Positions 1 through 7,132 are shown, numbered from the stretch's first letter. The stretch: 11,977 nt of DNA from Eubacterium sp. (GCA_024681495.1 JAILAS010000192.1:1-11977), one strand, 5' to 3'. Program-made: numbers and translations. The notes: generated by a model from the sequence alone, not told the origin.

Positions 1-1
1 C

Positions 2-958
2 GACCTTAAGCAGATGTGGAAGAGCCCCAACGGCACCATCAGGGCCATGCTCGACGGTACAGTTTTCCGTACCCCCATCTCGGTAAGCTGCATCGAGCCC
101 AACGTAAAGACCTGGAAGCAGCCCATAACCATCGCCCGTCACGCATACGGCGACGTTTATAAGGCTTCCGAGATGAAAATCCCCGGACCCGGCCGGGCCG
201 AGCTCGTATTTACGGCCGCAGACGGCACCGTGACCAGGGAGCTCATCCACGAATTCGACGGACCCGGAATCATCCAGGGCCAGCATAACCTCGAGGCATC
301 GATTACCAGCTTTGCCAAAAGCTGTTTCGAGTATGCACTTTCCCTCAAGGTCGATCTGTGGTTCTCTTCGAAGGACACCATTTCCAAGAAGTACGATCAC
401 ACGTTCAAGGACATCTTCCAGGATATCTACGACAGCGAATACAAGGAGCGTTTCGAGAAGGCGGGCATCACCTACTTCTATACGCTTATAGACGACGCCG
501 TTGCCCGTGTAATGAAGTCCGAGGGCGGATTCATATGGGCCCTTAAGAACTACGACGGAGACGTGATGAGCGATATGATTTCATCTGCCTGTGGATCACT
601 GGCTATGATGACGTCGGTTCTCGTTTCACCCGCTGGCGTTTATGAGTACGAGGCCGCTCACGGCACCGTTCAGCGCCACTACTACAGATACCTCAAGGGC
701 GAGGAGACGTCCACGAATCCCGTTGCTACCATCTACGCGTGGAGCGGAGCCCTCAGAAAGAGGGGAGAGCTCGACGGAATCGATGAGCTCGGCAAGTTCG
801 CCGATGCGCTCGAGAACGCCACGATTGACACCATCGAAAACGGCTTTATAACAGGCGATCTTAAGAGCATTATTTCTCTCGAGGAGACGACCGTGTTAAA
901 CAGCCGTGACTTCATAAAGAAGATTCGTGAGAGCTTAGAGAGCCATCTCTCTATGTAA
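2..958 (+). CDS. icd: NADP-dependent isocitrate dehydrogenase, 5'-truncated by window edge
   Basis: Cytosolic enzyme that oxidatively decarboxylates isocitrate to 2-oxoglutarate and makes NADPH. The reading frame is open from base 2 (D-L-K-Q before the first visible Met), so the gene starts upstream. About 318 residues are visible of an expected ~400; roughly 85-90 N-terminal residues are missing. The protein resembles the eukaryote-type homodimeric NADP-IDH (human IDH1) rather than the E. coli type. Visible isocitrate-binding residues, numbered from the first visible residue, are S8, N10, R14 and R23 (MWKSPNGTIR...FR) and R46 in ARHAYGDVY, equivalent to human R132, with Tyr53. Lys124 and metal ligands Asp164, Asp187 and Asp191 (NYDGDVMSD) are in place. 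GTVQRHY carries the Arg225-His226 pair expected for NADP preference. The position of human Q257, near the cofactor, is Arg here. It ends with TAA 19 bases before rex, so the two are probably cotranscribed. Identification is very secure; partiality is due only to the window. Confidence 0.96.
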   Translation, partial: DLKQMWKSPNGTIRAMLDGTVFRTPISVSCIEPNVKTWKQPITIARHAYGDVYKASEMKIPGPGRAELVFTAADGTVTRELIHEFDGPGIIQGQHNLEASITSFAKSCFEYALSLKVDLWFSSKDTISKKYDHTFKDIFQDIYDSEYKERFEKAGITYFYTLIDDAVARVMKSEGGFIWALKNYDGDVMSDMISSACGSLAMMTSVLVSPAGVYEYEAAHGTVQRHYYRYLKGEETSTNPVATIYAWSGALRKRGELDGIDELGKFADALENATIDTIENGFITGDLKSIISLEETTVLNSRDFIKKIRESLESHLSM

Positions 959-966
959 ATATTTTT

Positions 967-972
967 AAGGAG
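967..972 (+). promoter_or_regulatory. Ribosome binding site of rex
   Basis: AAGGAG lies five bases before the ATG at 978, in the 19-base gap after icd. It is a strong Shine-Dalgarno sequence and supports the rex start. I see no promoter in this short gap. Confidence 0.75.
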
Positions 973-977
973 AAAAC

Positions 978-1616
978 ATGAGCAGAGTTATTTCGAATGC
1001 CGTAATCAGAAGAATGCCCCGATATTACAGATATCTGGGTGAGCTGCTGGACAGGGGGATTGAACGTATTTCATCAAACGAGCTCAGCCATCTGATGAAT
1101 GTTACCGCCTCACAGATTCGCCAGGACCTTAACAACTTCGGCGGATTCGGTCAGCAGGGATATGGCTACAACGTTCAATATCTCTACGAAGAAATCGGTA
1201 AGATACTGGGCCTCGATGTGACCCATAACATAGTCATCCTCGGTGCCGGTAACCTGGGTCAGGCCCTGGCCGGATACGTACAGTTCGAGAAGAAGGGCTT
1301 TAAGATTATCGGTCTCTTCGACGTCAACAAGGACATCGTCGGCATGAGCGTGAGAGGCACTAAGGTTCGTTCCATCGACGAGCTTCACGACTTTGTAAAG
1401 GAAAATCACGTCGACATTGCCGCATTCACAATGCCCAAGGATAAGGCCGAGGCCATGGCCAAGACGATAGTAAACCTGGGTATTAAGGCGATATGGAATT
1501 TCGCAAACATGGAGCTTTCGCTGCCCGAAGACATCATCGTGGAAAACGTCCATCTTTCGGACAGCCTGATGCAGCTTTCATACAATATCGCCAAGTACAA
1601 CAGAGAACAGAAGTAA
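978..1616 (+). CDS. rex: Redox-sensing transcriptional repressor Rex
   Basis: Homodimeric repressor that senses the NADH/NAD+ ratio. In the family, NADH releases it from operators of fermentation, hydrogen and electron-transfer genes. The 212-residue length is normal. Residues 1-80 form the winged-helix DNA-binding domain, including the recognition segment SQIRQDLNNFGGFGQQGYGY (45-64). Residues 84-190 form a Rossmann fold with the dinucleotide motif GAGNLGQA at 89-96 and the acidic Asp115 in GLFDVN, which suits NADH over NADPH. NFANMEL-SLPEDIIVENVHLSDSL (174-197) leads to the C-terminal domain-swapped helix. The start is set by AAGGAG and the canonical N-terminus. It sits 19 bases after icd and 12 before a coiled-coil gene. 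By eye I find no TTGTTAA-N4-TTAACAA-type Rex operator anywhere in the window, so autoregulation, if any, must act upstream of base 1. Assignment is very secure. Confidence 0.97.
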   Translation: MSRVISNAVIRRMPRYYRYLGELLDRGIERISSNELSHLMNVTASQIRQDLNNFGGFGQQGYGYNVQYLYEEIGKILGLDVTHNIVILGAGNLGQALAGYVQFEKKGFKIIGLFDVNKDIVGMSVRGTKVRSIDELHDFVKENHVDIAAFTMPKDKAEAMAKTIVNLGIKAIWNFANMELSLPEDIIVENVHLSDSLMQLSYNIAKYNREQK

Positions 1617-1628
1617 TTGGTATAAAAT

Positions 1629-2282
1629 ATGGAAACACTCACTAAAGAAGAAGCACTAAAGGCCCTCGAAGGCAAGAAAATCCCCATACTCCCGCTGGAT
1701 CACAACTATCACCAGCTGTTTCTGGAGGGAGATAAGACGCCGCGTCTCGCGGAACTCGAAGCGAAAATCGACGAACTCCTCAAGCATCAGGGAACCCTGA
1801 ATGCCGAGCTCGAAGAGCTTCGCATCAAAAAGAAGGAGACGATGGAATCTATCGTTTCCAACATGCATGAGGTCGAGGGGGAAGTGGACGAGACCGCTCA
1901 GATGGATGCCAGGTCGCAGACCATAAACGGAATCAACGACAAGATTGCCCAGGACGAGGACGAGCTTTTGGACCTTCCGTACAGGCTCGACGAGGTCAAT
2001 CGCGAGCTGATGGCCGAGACAATGGTGAGCTGTTTCGACAGGATGCACTCAAACGTCGATCTTATCGCCGAAATCAACGAATGGATCGCTGATATAAAGG
2101 TAGAGCTTAAGCAAAAGATTATCCGTAAGCAGAACCTGGAAGTGGTGGACAGGAACATGTTTACGTATATGAACTGGATATTCGGTGAGGATGTTTATCA
2201 AATCTTTGACATAAAGGAGAAGGCGGAGGAGTCATCGGATGCCGACGGCGCCGACGGGTCCTTCAAGGAAAAAGAGTCTTAA
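1629..2282 (+). CDS. Unrecognised acidic coiled-coil protein
   Basis: I do not recognise a named family. The 217-residue product has no signal peptide and no membrane segment, so it is probably cytosolic. An N-terminal block with a proline-containing hydrophobic motif (IPILPLDHNYHQLFLEG, about 18-34) precedes a long Glu/Lys/Leu-rich helical region. That region has heptad-like spacing at about 38-75 and again at 100-170, consistent with a coiled coil. It is followed by an aromatic, more globular-looking segment (NMFTYMNWIFGEDVYQIFDIKE, split around 176-197) and a disordered acidic tail (ESSDADGADGSF). The ATG at 1629 has no good Shine-Dalgarno; upstream is only AATTGGTATAAAAT, so translation may be coupled to rex, 12 bases upstream. 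Codon usage matches its neighbours, arguing for a native gene. It lies between rex and nnr in one operon, which suggests, but does not show, a link with redox or cofactor physiology. Coding status is confident; function is unknown. Confidence 0.85.
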   Translation: METLTKEEALKALEGKKIPILPLDHNYHQLFLEGDKTPRLAELEAKIDELLKHQGTLNAELEELRIKKKETMESIVSNMHEVEGEVDETAQMDARSQTINGINDKIAQDEDELLDLPYRLDEVNRELMAETMVSCFDRMHSNVDLIAEINEWIADIKVELKQKIIRKQNLEVVDRNMFTYMNWIFGEDVYQIFDIKEKAEESSDADGADGSFKEKES

Positions 2283-2288
2283 ATACTC

Positions 2289-2294
2289 GGGGGG
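2289..2294 (+). promoter_or_regulatory. G-rich ribosome binding site deciding the nnr start
   Basis: A GGGGGG run followed by A lies 9 bases before the ATG at 2304 but only 3 bases before the in-frame TTG at 2298. The spacing favours ATG 2304 over the longer TTG start. Confidence 0.55.
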
Positions 2295-2303
2295 ATTTTG
2301 AAG

Positions 2304-3824
2304 ATGAAACCTATTGTGTCTGCTGAAGAGATGAAGAAATTGGACGCCAATACCATCGGCTTCTTTCACGTGCCTAGTCTGGTTCTCATGGAGAGAGCCG
2401 CGTACAGCGTCTATGAGACTGTCGTCGATATGATAAAGGGCTCTGACCCTGTTCTTATCGTGTGCGGAACCGGGAACAACGGCGCGGACGGGCTGGCATT
2501 GGCGCGTATGCTGTTTTTAGACGGTATTCCCGTTAACGTCGTTCTTTTGGGAGACGAGGCCAAGTGTACCGAGGAAAACGCCAGGCAGCTTCTCATTCTT
2601 AGATCGTACAAGATTCCCATCTATACCGAAATCAGAGCCCAGTCCTATTCGATGGTAATAGACGCCATCTTCGGGGTCGGGCTGAAGCGCAATGTGGAGG
2701 GCATTTACTCCGAGGTAGTCGAGCAGATGAATCTCATCGACGCCACCAAGGTGGCCGTAGACATCCCATCCGGAGTAAATACCGATACCGGTAACATCAT
2801 GGGCAATGCCTTTGCCGCAGATATTACCGTCACCTTCGCCTGCCATAAATACGGACACCTGCTTTACCCCGGAAAGGGATACTGCGGTAAGGTCATAGTT
2901 AAAGACATAGGAATCACAAAGCTCAGCGCGTTAGAAATGACAGTGCGTGGAATGGCGCCCGAACCTTCGGATCTTTCCAAGCTTCCACTTCGAATATCCC
3001 AGTCCAACAAGGCGACCTACGGCAGGGTTTTGAGCATTTGCGGCAGCAAGGACATGGCCGGGGCCGGCGTATTTTGCTCCAAGAGCGCATACCTGGCAGG
3101 TGCGGGTATCGTCGACGTATTCACACCGGAGGTTAACCGGAACATCATCCAGACCGCAGTCCCCGAGGCCGTGCTTACTTCGTACGACCCCGCGGGAGAT
3201 GAATACATTACAAAGCTCGAAACCGCATTGAGCAAGTGCACGGTGTGCGTGGCGGGATGCGGCCTTTCCACCTCAGACGTGGCACACGACATAATGATGT
3301 GCGTATTGTCCAAGGGAAATGTTCCCCTCGTTTTGGACGCCGATGCGCTAAACCTCATTGCCGCCTCATCTCAACTCAGGGATCTGCTTAATGCTTATCC
3401 CGAGGATAAGATATTCACCCCGCATCTCAAGGAAGCGTCCAGACTCCTCGAATGCGAGGTGGCGGACATAAAGACCGACCTGCGCGAGGCGGCCGCCGAC
3501 ATCTCCGAGAAATACGAGTGCAATGTGGTGCTTAAGGACGCCGCATCCGTAATCTATACGCTAAGAGGCAAGCTCTACGTAAACACCAGCGGAAACGACG
3601 GAATGTCAAAGGGCGGTTCCGGCGATGTTTTGGCCGGAATTGTCGCCGGACTCGTTGCCTGCGGCGCCAAATGCGATACAGCGGCATACATGGGCGCATA
3701 TCTGCACGGACTGGCCGGTGACGAGGCGGTTAAAACAACTGGCAATTATTCCCTCATGGCTACAGACCTTATGGAGGGGATAAAGGCCGTATTGAGAAAG
3801 AAGGATGAAAATGGAGCTTCATGA
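2304..3824 (+). CDS. nnr: Bifunctional NAD(P)H-hydrate epimerase / ADP-dependent NAD(P)H-hydrate dehydratase
   Basis: Metabolite-repair enzyme. The N-terminal half epimerises R- and S-NAD(P)HX, and the C-terminal half dehydrates S-NADHX/NADPHX back to NAD(P)H using ADP. From ATG 2304 the protein has 506 residues, typical for the fused form. Epimerase (YjeF_N) spans about 1-215: GTGNNGADGLALAR (56-69), DAIFGVGLKR (120-129) and AVDIPSGVNTDTG (151-163). Dehydratase (carbohydrate-kinase-like) spans about 225-500: YGRVLSICGSKDMAGAG (239-255), VLDADALN (343-350), TPHLKEASRLL (372-382) and the catalytic KGGSGDVLAGIVAG (436-449). An in-frame TTG at 2298 would add two residues, but the G-run lies too close to it; ATG 2304 is preferred. 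It follows the coiled-coil gene by 21 bases and overlaps alr by 14, so translation of alr is probably coupled. Pairing with alr is common in Bacillota. Identification is very secure; the start is less so. Confidence 0.95.
   Translation: MKPIVSAEEMKKLDANTIGFFHVPSLVLMERAAYSVYETVVDMIKGSDPVLIVCGTGNNGADGLALARMLFLDGIPVNVVLLGDEAKCTEENARQLLILRSYKIPIYTEIRAQSYSMVIDAIFGVGLKRNVEGIYSEVVEQMNLIDATKVAVDIPSGVNTDTGNIMGNAFAADITVTFACHKYGHLLYPGKGYCGKVIVKDIGITKLSALEMTVRGMAPEPSDLSKLPLRISQSNKATYGRVLSICGSKDMAGAGVFCSKSAYLAGAGIVDVFTPEVNRNIIQTAVPEAVLTSYDPAGDEYITKLETALSKCTVCVAGCGLSTSDVAHDIMMCVLSKGNVPLVLDADALNLIAASSQLRDLLNAYPEDKIFTPHLKEASRLLECEVADIKTDLREAAADISEKYECNVVLKDAASVIYTLRGKLYVNTSGNDGMSKGGSGDVLAGIVAGLVACGAKCDTAAYMGAYLHGLAGDEAVKTTGNYSLMATDLMEGIKAVLRKKDENGAS
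3801..3805 (+). promoter_or_regulatory. Ribosome binding site deciding the alr start
   Basis: AAGGA lies inside the 3' end of nnr. It directly abuts the ATG at 3805, which is too close to work for that codon, but is 5 bases before ATG 3811. This favours 3811 as the alr start. Confidence 0.55.
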
Positions 3825-4938
3825 AAGAGCGGAAGCCAGAATTAACTTAGATGCAATTTTAAACAACATGAAAGTGATGAAGGAGCTCTGCGCCGATGAT
3901 ACCCGAATCTGCGCCGTCGTTAAGGCGGATGCATACGGGCACGGCGCATTGCGCATCGCTGCGGAGATTGAAGGCCTCGACTATCTGTACGGGTTCTGTG
4001 TGGCTACGATGGAAGAGGCTGTTGCCCTCAGGAAGGGCGGCATTAAAAAGCCGGTTTGTCTTCTGGGATACACCTTCCCGTCGCTCATGAAGGATGCGGT
4101 GGAGTACGACATTGCTCCGGCAATCTTCACTTACGAAAACGCCAGGGAGCTGTCGGACGCGGCGGTTGCCGCCGGTAAAACTGCAAAGTGCCAGATTGTG
4201 ATCGATACGGGGATGAACCGTATCGGATTTTATGTTAACCAGAATTCTGCCGATGAAATAAAGAGGATATCCGAGCTTCCCGGCATAAAAATCGCAGGTG
4301 CGTTTACCCATTTCTATCATTCGGATCAGAAAGACAAGTCCGCGGCGCTCAGGCAGTACGAGCGCTTCATGGAGATGAAGGGTCTTATCGAGGACGCGGG
4401 TGTAGCTATCCCCAGGTATCACTGTTCCAATTCGGCGGCCATTCTGGAGCTGAAGGAGGCCCATCTCGACCTTGTCCGCGCGGGAATCACCCTCTACGGG
4501 CTTATGCCTTCGGATGAGGTTATAAATAAAGATCTCAGGCCGGTCATGTCTCTGTACGCCAGGGTAGTCCATGTTAAGGATATTGATGCAGGAGAGGCAA
4601 TAAGCTACGGCGCCACCTACGTTACTGAAACCACACGGAGGATCGCCACCATAGGCTTTGGATATGCGGACGGATATCCCAGGCTTTTATCGAACAAGGG
4701 TTACGTCCTCATAAGGGGAAAGAGGGCTCCCATCACAGGCAGGGTCTGCATGGATCAGTTCATGGTGGATGTGTCTGATATACCGGGCGTTGAGACGGGA
4801 GATGAGGTCACGCTCATAGGAACTGACGGAGATGAGACTATAACCATGGAGGCTCTCGGCGAACTCAGCGGCAGGTTTAACTACGAGCTCGCCTGCTGCA
4901 TATCTCAGCGTGTTCCCAGGGTTTATATCAAAGACTGA
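3811..4938 (+). CDS. alr: Alanine racemase (PLP-dependent, fold type III)
   Basis: Cytosolic PLP enzyme interconverting L- and D-alanine, supplying D-alanine for the peptidoglycan D-Ala-D-Ala terminus. From ATG 3811 it has 375 residues, normal for the family. The TIM-barrel domain carries the PLP lysine in AVVKADAYGHGA (Lys38, with Tyr42), DTGMNRIGF (131-140, Arg137), and HCSNSAA (204-210). The second catalytic base is Tyr266 in ISYGATYVTE. The C-terminal beta domain has GRVCMDQFMVDV (310-321), with Met315-Asp316 contributed across the dimer active site. All expected catalytic residues are present, so it should be active. The start overlaps nnr by 14 bases; ATG 3805 would add two residues but has no usable ribosome binding site. 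The gene ends in tandem in-frame stops TGA-TAA (4936-4941). It is the last gene of the upstream operon. Confidence 0.97.
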   Translation: MELHERAEARINLDAILNNMKVMKELCADDTRICAVVKADAYGHGALRIAAEIEGLDYLYGFCVATMEEAVALRKGGIKKPVCLLGYTFPSLMKDAVEYDIAPAIFTYENARELSDAAVAAGKTAKCQIVIDTGMNRIGFYVNQNSADEIKRISELPGIKIAGAFTHFYHSDQKDKSAALRQYERFMEMKGLIEDAGVAIPRYHCSNSAAILELKEAHLDLVRAGITLYGLMPSDEVINKDLRPVMSLYARVVHVKDIDAGEAISYGATYVTETTRRIATIGFGYADGYPRLLSNKGYVLIRGKRAPITGRVCMDQFMVDVSDIPGVETGDEVTLIGTDGDETITMEALGELSGRFNYELACCISQRVPRVYIKD

Positions 4939-4945
4939 TAACTGT

Positions 4946-4980
4946 GCCCGTATGAGTCTGTTATTCTTGACTAATCGGGC
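4946..4980 (+). repeat. Interrupted inverted repeat in the alr/CNNM gap
   Basis: GCCCG (4946-4950) pairs with CGGGC (4976-4980), and the inner AGTC (4955-4958) pairs with GACT (4969-4972). The arms are separated by small mismatched bulges (TATG against AAT) and a 10-base loop. The 3' arm contains the -35 box of the downstream promoter. The nearest T run (5006-5012) is about 25 bases further on, so this is not a canonical intrinsic terminator. It could be a weak terminator for alr, an operator, or chance. Confidence 0.4.
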
Positions 4981-4995
4981 CTATCTTGGTATATT
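4967..4995 (+). promoter_or_regulatory. Sigma-A type promoter for the CNNM-yebC-ftsK operon
   Basis: TTGACT (4967-4972, 5/6 to TTGACA) is followed after exactly 17 bases by TATATT (4990-4995, 5/6 to TATAAT). TG one base before the -10 (4987-4988) makes an extended -10. Expected transcription start is near 5002, giving a leader of about 50 bases, AT-rich with a T7 run at 5006-5012. It lies in the only sizeable gap between two gene groups, just where a new transcription unit should begin. Confidence 0.7.
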
Positions 4996-5040
4996 TTGTA
5001 TGTTGTTTTTTTACTTAAAATTACGTCTGTAAGGAAGGCC

Positions 5041-5047
5041 AGGTGAT
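5041..5047 (+). promoter_or_regulatory. Ribosome binding site of the CNNM-family gene
   Basis: AGGTGAT matches the distal part of the anti-Shine-Dalgarno complement and lies 6 bases before ATG 5054. A second purine block, AAGGAAGG (5031-5038), lies just upstream and may help. Confidence 0.6.
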
Positions 5048-5053
5048 TATTCT

Positions 5054-6391
5054 ATGGACGAGGGCCATGTCCCGTTATACTTTATAATATTGTTTGCAAT
5101 AATTCTCGTGCTCGATTTCTTTTCAAGCGCTTTTTTCTCGGCGATAGATAATGTCAGTTCATCAGCTGTGGATGACATTGCCGACGATAAAAAGAGAAAG
5201 AGAGCCGGGTTTTTTATTGACCTCCCCGACGAATATATGAACACGTGGCGCATCACCGTCACGGCTTTCGACCTCCTGGTCGGAGTGTTCTTCGTCAAGT
5301 GGGTTTGCCCCGCAATCTGGGCGATCGATCAGACCACGGGGATTAAATGGCTTTTAGCCGTTGTTATATTCGCAGCATGTTTCCTGGCCATATTGTGGCT
5401 CGGGGTGTTTTTCCCGGCCAGGCTCGCAGCGCGCAATCCTCTTAACTGGCTTTTGAGGCTGCTTCCGTTCGGCGGGTTAATGCGCGGCATCTGCATACCG
5501 GTTCAGGCGGTGTGTGACGGACTTTGCTTTATCCTGGGGCTCCCCCTGGGCATCAATATAAATGAGCCCATCGAGGACGTGACCGAGGAGGAGATCATCT
5601 CCATGGTCAACGAGGGTCACGAGCACGGAGTCATCCATAAGTCCGAAGCAGACATGATTCAGAACATCTTCGAGTTCGACGACAAGAACTGCGAGGATAT
5701 CATGACCCGGAGGAAGAACATTGTGGCGCTCGACAGCGCACTTTCACTGGGGGAGGCGCTGGATTTCATGCTCGAGTCGAATAACTCCCGTTTCCCCGTC
5801 TATTCCGGGGATATCGACCACATTGTCGGTATGATCCATATCAAGGACGCGATGATAAACAGCCGAATTGACGGCCGGCAGGAGCTTAATATAATGGACA
5901 TTCGCGGCCTCATCAGGGAGCTGCGCTTCGTTCCCGAGACCCAGGGCATAAACACTCTGTTTAAAAACATGCAGCTGGAGAAGCAGCACATGGTTATCGT
6001 GGTCGACGAGTACGGACAGACATCGGGACTGGTCGCCATGGAGGACATACTCGAGGAGATCGTCGGAAACATCGAGGACGAGCACGACTCGGAGAAGATG
6101 ATGATAGTCAGAAGATCGGACAGTTCGGTTTTGATCGACGGAATGACCGATTTGGACGACGTCTCGGAAGAGCTGGGGATCGATTTCGAAACGGATGACG
6201 TGGATACCATAAACGGATTCCTTATCACCCGCATAGACAAGATTCCCGAGGACAACACCCAGTTCACCGTCGAATACGGCGGGTATCAGTTCAAGGTTTT
6301 GGCCGTGAGAAATAAGACCATAAGCACGGTGCTTGCCATAAAACAAAAAGAAGATTCATCCGCAGAATCAAATACATTGAAAGAAGGTTAA
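5054..6391 (+). CDS. CNNM/CorC (hemolysin-related) membrane protein with CBS pair
   Basis: Inner-membrane protein of the DUF21/CNNM-CBS-CorC_HlyC architecture, a family including Mg2+ exporters such as CorB/CorC. Its 445 residues are typical. Hydrophobic segments lie at about 8-30, 66-85, 98-120 and 140-165 (CNNM domain). The domain is followed by a conserved acidic helix (TEEEIISMVNEGHEHGVI, 177-194), CBS1 (about 212-270, EDIMTRR at 214-220, SRFPVY at 245-250), CBS2 (about 280-340, MVIVVDEYGQTSGLVAMEDI) and a C-terminal CorC_HlyC domain (about 353-430, DTINGFLI). Ser25 and Ser29 of the first-helix SAFFS motif are kept. The usual Asn-rich GN(N/T)LVN motif in helix 2 reads AFDLLVG, and the usual FGE-x-x-PK in helix 3 reads LGVFFPA, losing the conserved Glu. 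Mg2+ transport is therefore doubtful. It is first in an operon with yebC three bases downstream. The family is secure; the substrate is unknown. Confidence 0.9.
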   Translation: MDEGHVPLYFIILFAIILVLDFFSSAFFSAIDNVSSSAVDDIADDKKRKRAGFFIDLPDEYMNTWRITVTAFDLLVGVFFVKWVCPAIWAIDQTTGIKWLLAVVIFAACFLAILWLGVFFPARLAARNPLNWLLRLLPFGGLMRGICIPVQAVCDGLCFILGLPLGININEPIEDVTEEEIISMVNEGHEHGVIHKSEADMIQNIFEFDDKNCEDIMTRRKNIVALDSALSLGEALDFMLESNNSRFPVYSGDIDHIVGMIHIKDAMINSRIDGRQELNIMDIRGLIRELRFVPETQGINTLFKNMQLEKQHMVIVVDEYGQTSGLVAMEDILEEIVGNIEDEHDSEKMMIVRRSDSSVLIDGMTDLDDVSEELGIDFETDDVDTINGFLITRIDKIPEDNTQFTVEYGGYQFKVLAVRNKTISTVLAIKQKEDSSAESNTLKEG

Positions 6392-6394
6392 AAC

Positions 6395-7132
6395 ATGTCA
6401 GGACATTCAAAATTCGCTAACATTAAGCATAAGAAAGAGAAGAACGATAAGGCCAGGGGTAAGATTTTCACCGTCATCGGACGTGAGATTGCCGTTGCCG
6501 TTAAAGAGGGCGGCCCCGACCCCAATAACAACAGCAAGCTTCGCGACGTAATCGCCAAGGCTAAGTCGAACAACATGCCTTCCGATACCATCGAGCGCGG
6601 AATCAAGAAGGCCGCCGGAGACACCGGAAGCGTAAACTACGAGTCCGTTACCTACGAGGGATACGGTCCCGGAGGAACCGCCATCATCGTTCAGGCTCTT
6701 ACAGATAACAAGAACCGTACGGCAGCCAACGTTCGTTCCGCCTTCACCAAGGGCAACGGAAGCATCGGCTCCCAGGGCTGCGTGTCCTTCATGTTCGACA
6801 CCAAGGGCCAGATCATCGTCGCCAAGGAGGAGTACGAGACCGATCCCGACGACCTCATGATGATAGCGCTCGATGCCGGCGCCGAGGACTTCTCCGAGGA
6901 GGAGGACAGCTACGAGATCCTCACCACCCCCGAGGACTTCAGCGCGGTTCGTCAGAAGCTCGAGGAGGACGGCATACCTATGGCGAGCGCCGAGGTAACC
7001 ATGATCCCTCAGAACTATGTAAGTCTTACAGACGAGCAGGATATATATCACATACGCAAGACCCTCGATATCCTCGATGAGGACGACGACGTCCAGGAGG
7101 TATATCACAACTGGGAAGAGGCAGATGAGTAA
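6395..7132 (+). CDS. YebC/PmpR/TACO1-family protein
   Basis: Cytosolic three-domain protein of 245 residues, the usual family length. Members were long annotated as transcriptional regulators; TACO1 and some bacterial YebC proteins act on the ribosome, easing stalls at proline-rich stretches. Which role applies here cannot be read from sequence. The N-terminus MSGHSKFANIKHKKEKND and RGKIFT (21-26) are family hallmarks, followed by AVAVKEGGPDPNNNSKLRDV (33-52), MPSDTIERGIKKA (61-73), YEGYGPGG (87-94) and NKNRTAANVR (105-114). The C-terminal half is strongly acidic (EEEDSYEI; DEDDDVQEV). Start is fixed by AAGAAGG (6381-6387), seven bases before the ATG. It lies 3 bases after the CNNM gene and overlaps ftsK by 8, so all three are probably cotranslated. 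A 309-codon antisense frame over this gene is a codon-bias artefact. Confidence 0.95.
   Translation: MSGHSKFANIKHKKEKNDKARGKIFTVIGREIAVAVKEGGPDPNNNSKLRDVIAKAKSNNMPSDTIERGIKKAAGDTGSVNYESVTYEGYGPGGTAIIVQALTDNKNRTAANVRSAFTKGNGSIGSQGCVSFMFDTKGQIIVAKEEYETDPDDLMMIALDAGAEDFSEEEDSYEILTTPEDFSAVRQKLEEDGIPMASAEVTMIPQNYVSLTDEQDIYHIRKTLDILDEDDDVQEVYHNWEEADE
7113..7121 (+). promoter_or_regulatory. Ribosome binding site deciding the ftsK start
   Basis: The purine block GGGAAGAGG inside the yebC 3' end lies 3 to 8 bases before ATG 7125, depending on which part pairs with 16S rRNA. It supports the short start overlapping the yebC stop rather than the ATG at 7077. Confidence 0.5.

Noticed and set aside
3859..4572. 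237-codon open frame on the minus strand over alr
   Set aside because: Codon-aligned shadow of a fully intact alanine racemase; no independent coding evidence.
4946..5012. Intrinsic terminator after alr
   Set aside because: The hairpin is interrupted and the T run lies about 25 bases beyond it. Kept only as an inverted repeat of uncertain role.
7077..7124. Upstream in-frame ATG extending FtsK by 16 residues
   Set aside because: It would overlap yebC by 56 bases. ATG 7125 has GGGAAGAGG before it, a typical 8-base overlap, and gives a typical basic N-terminus.
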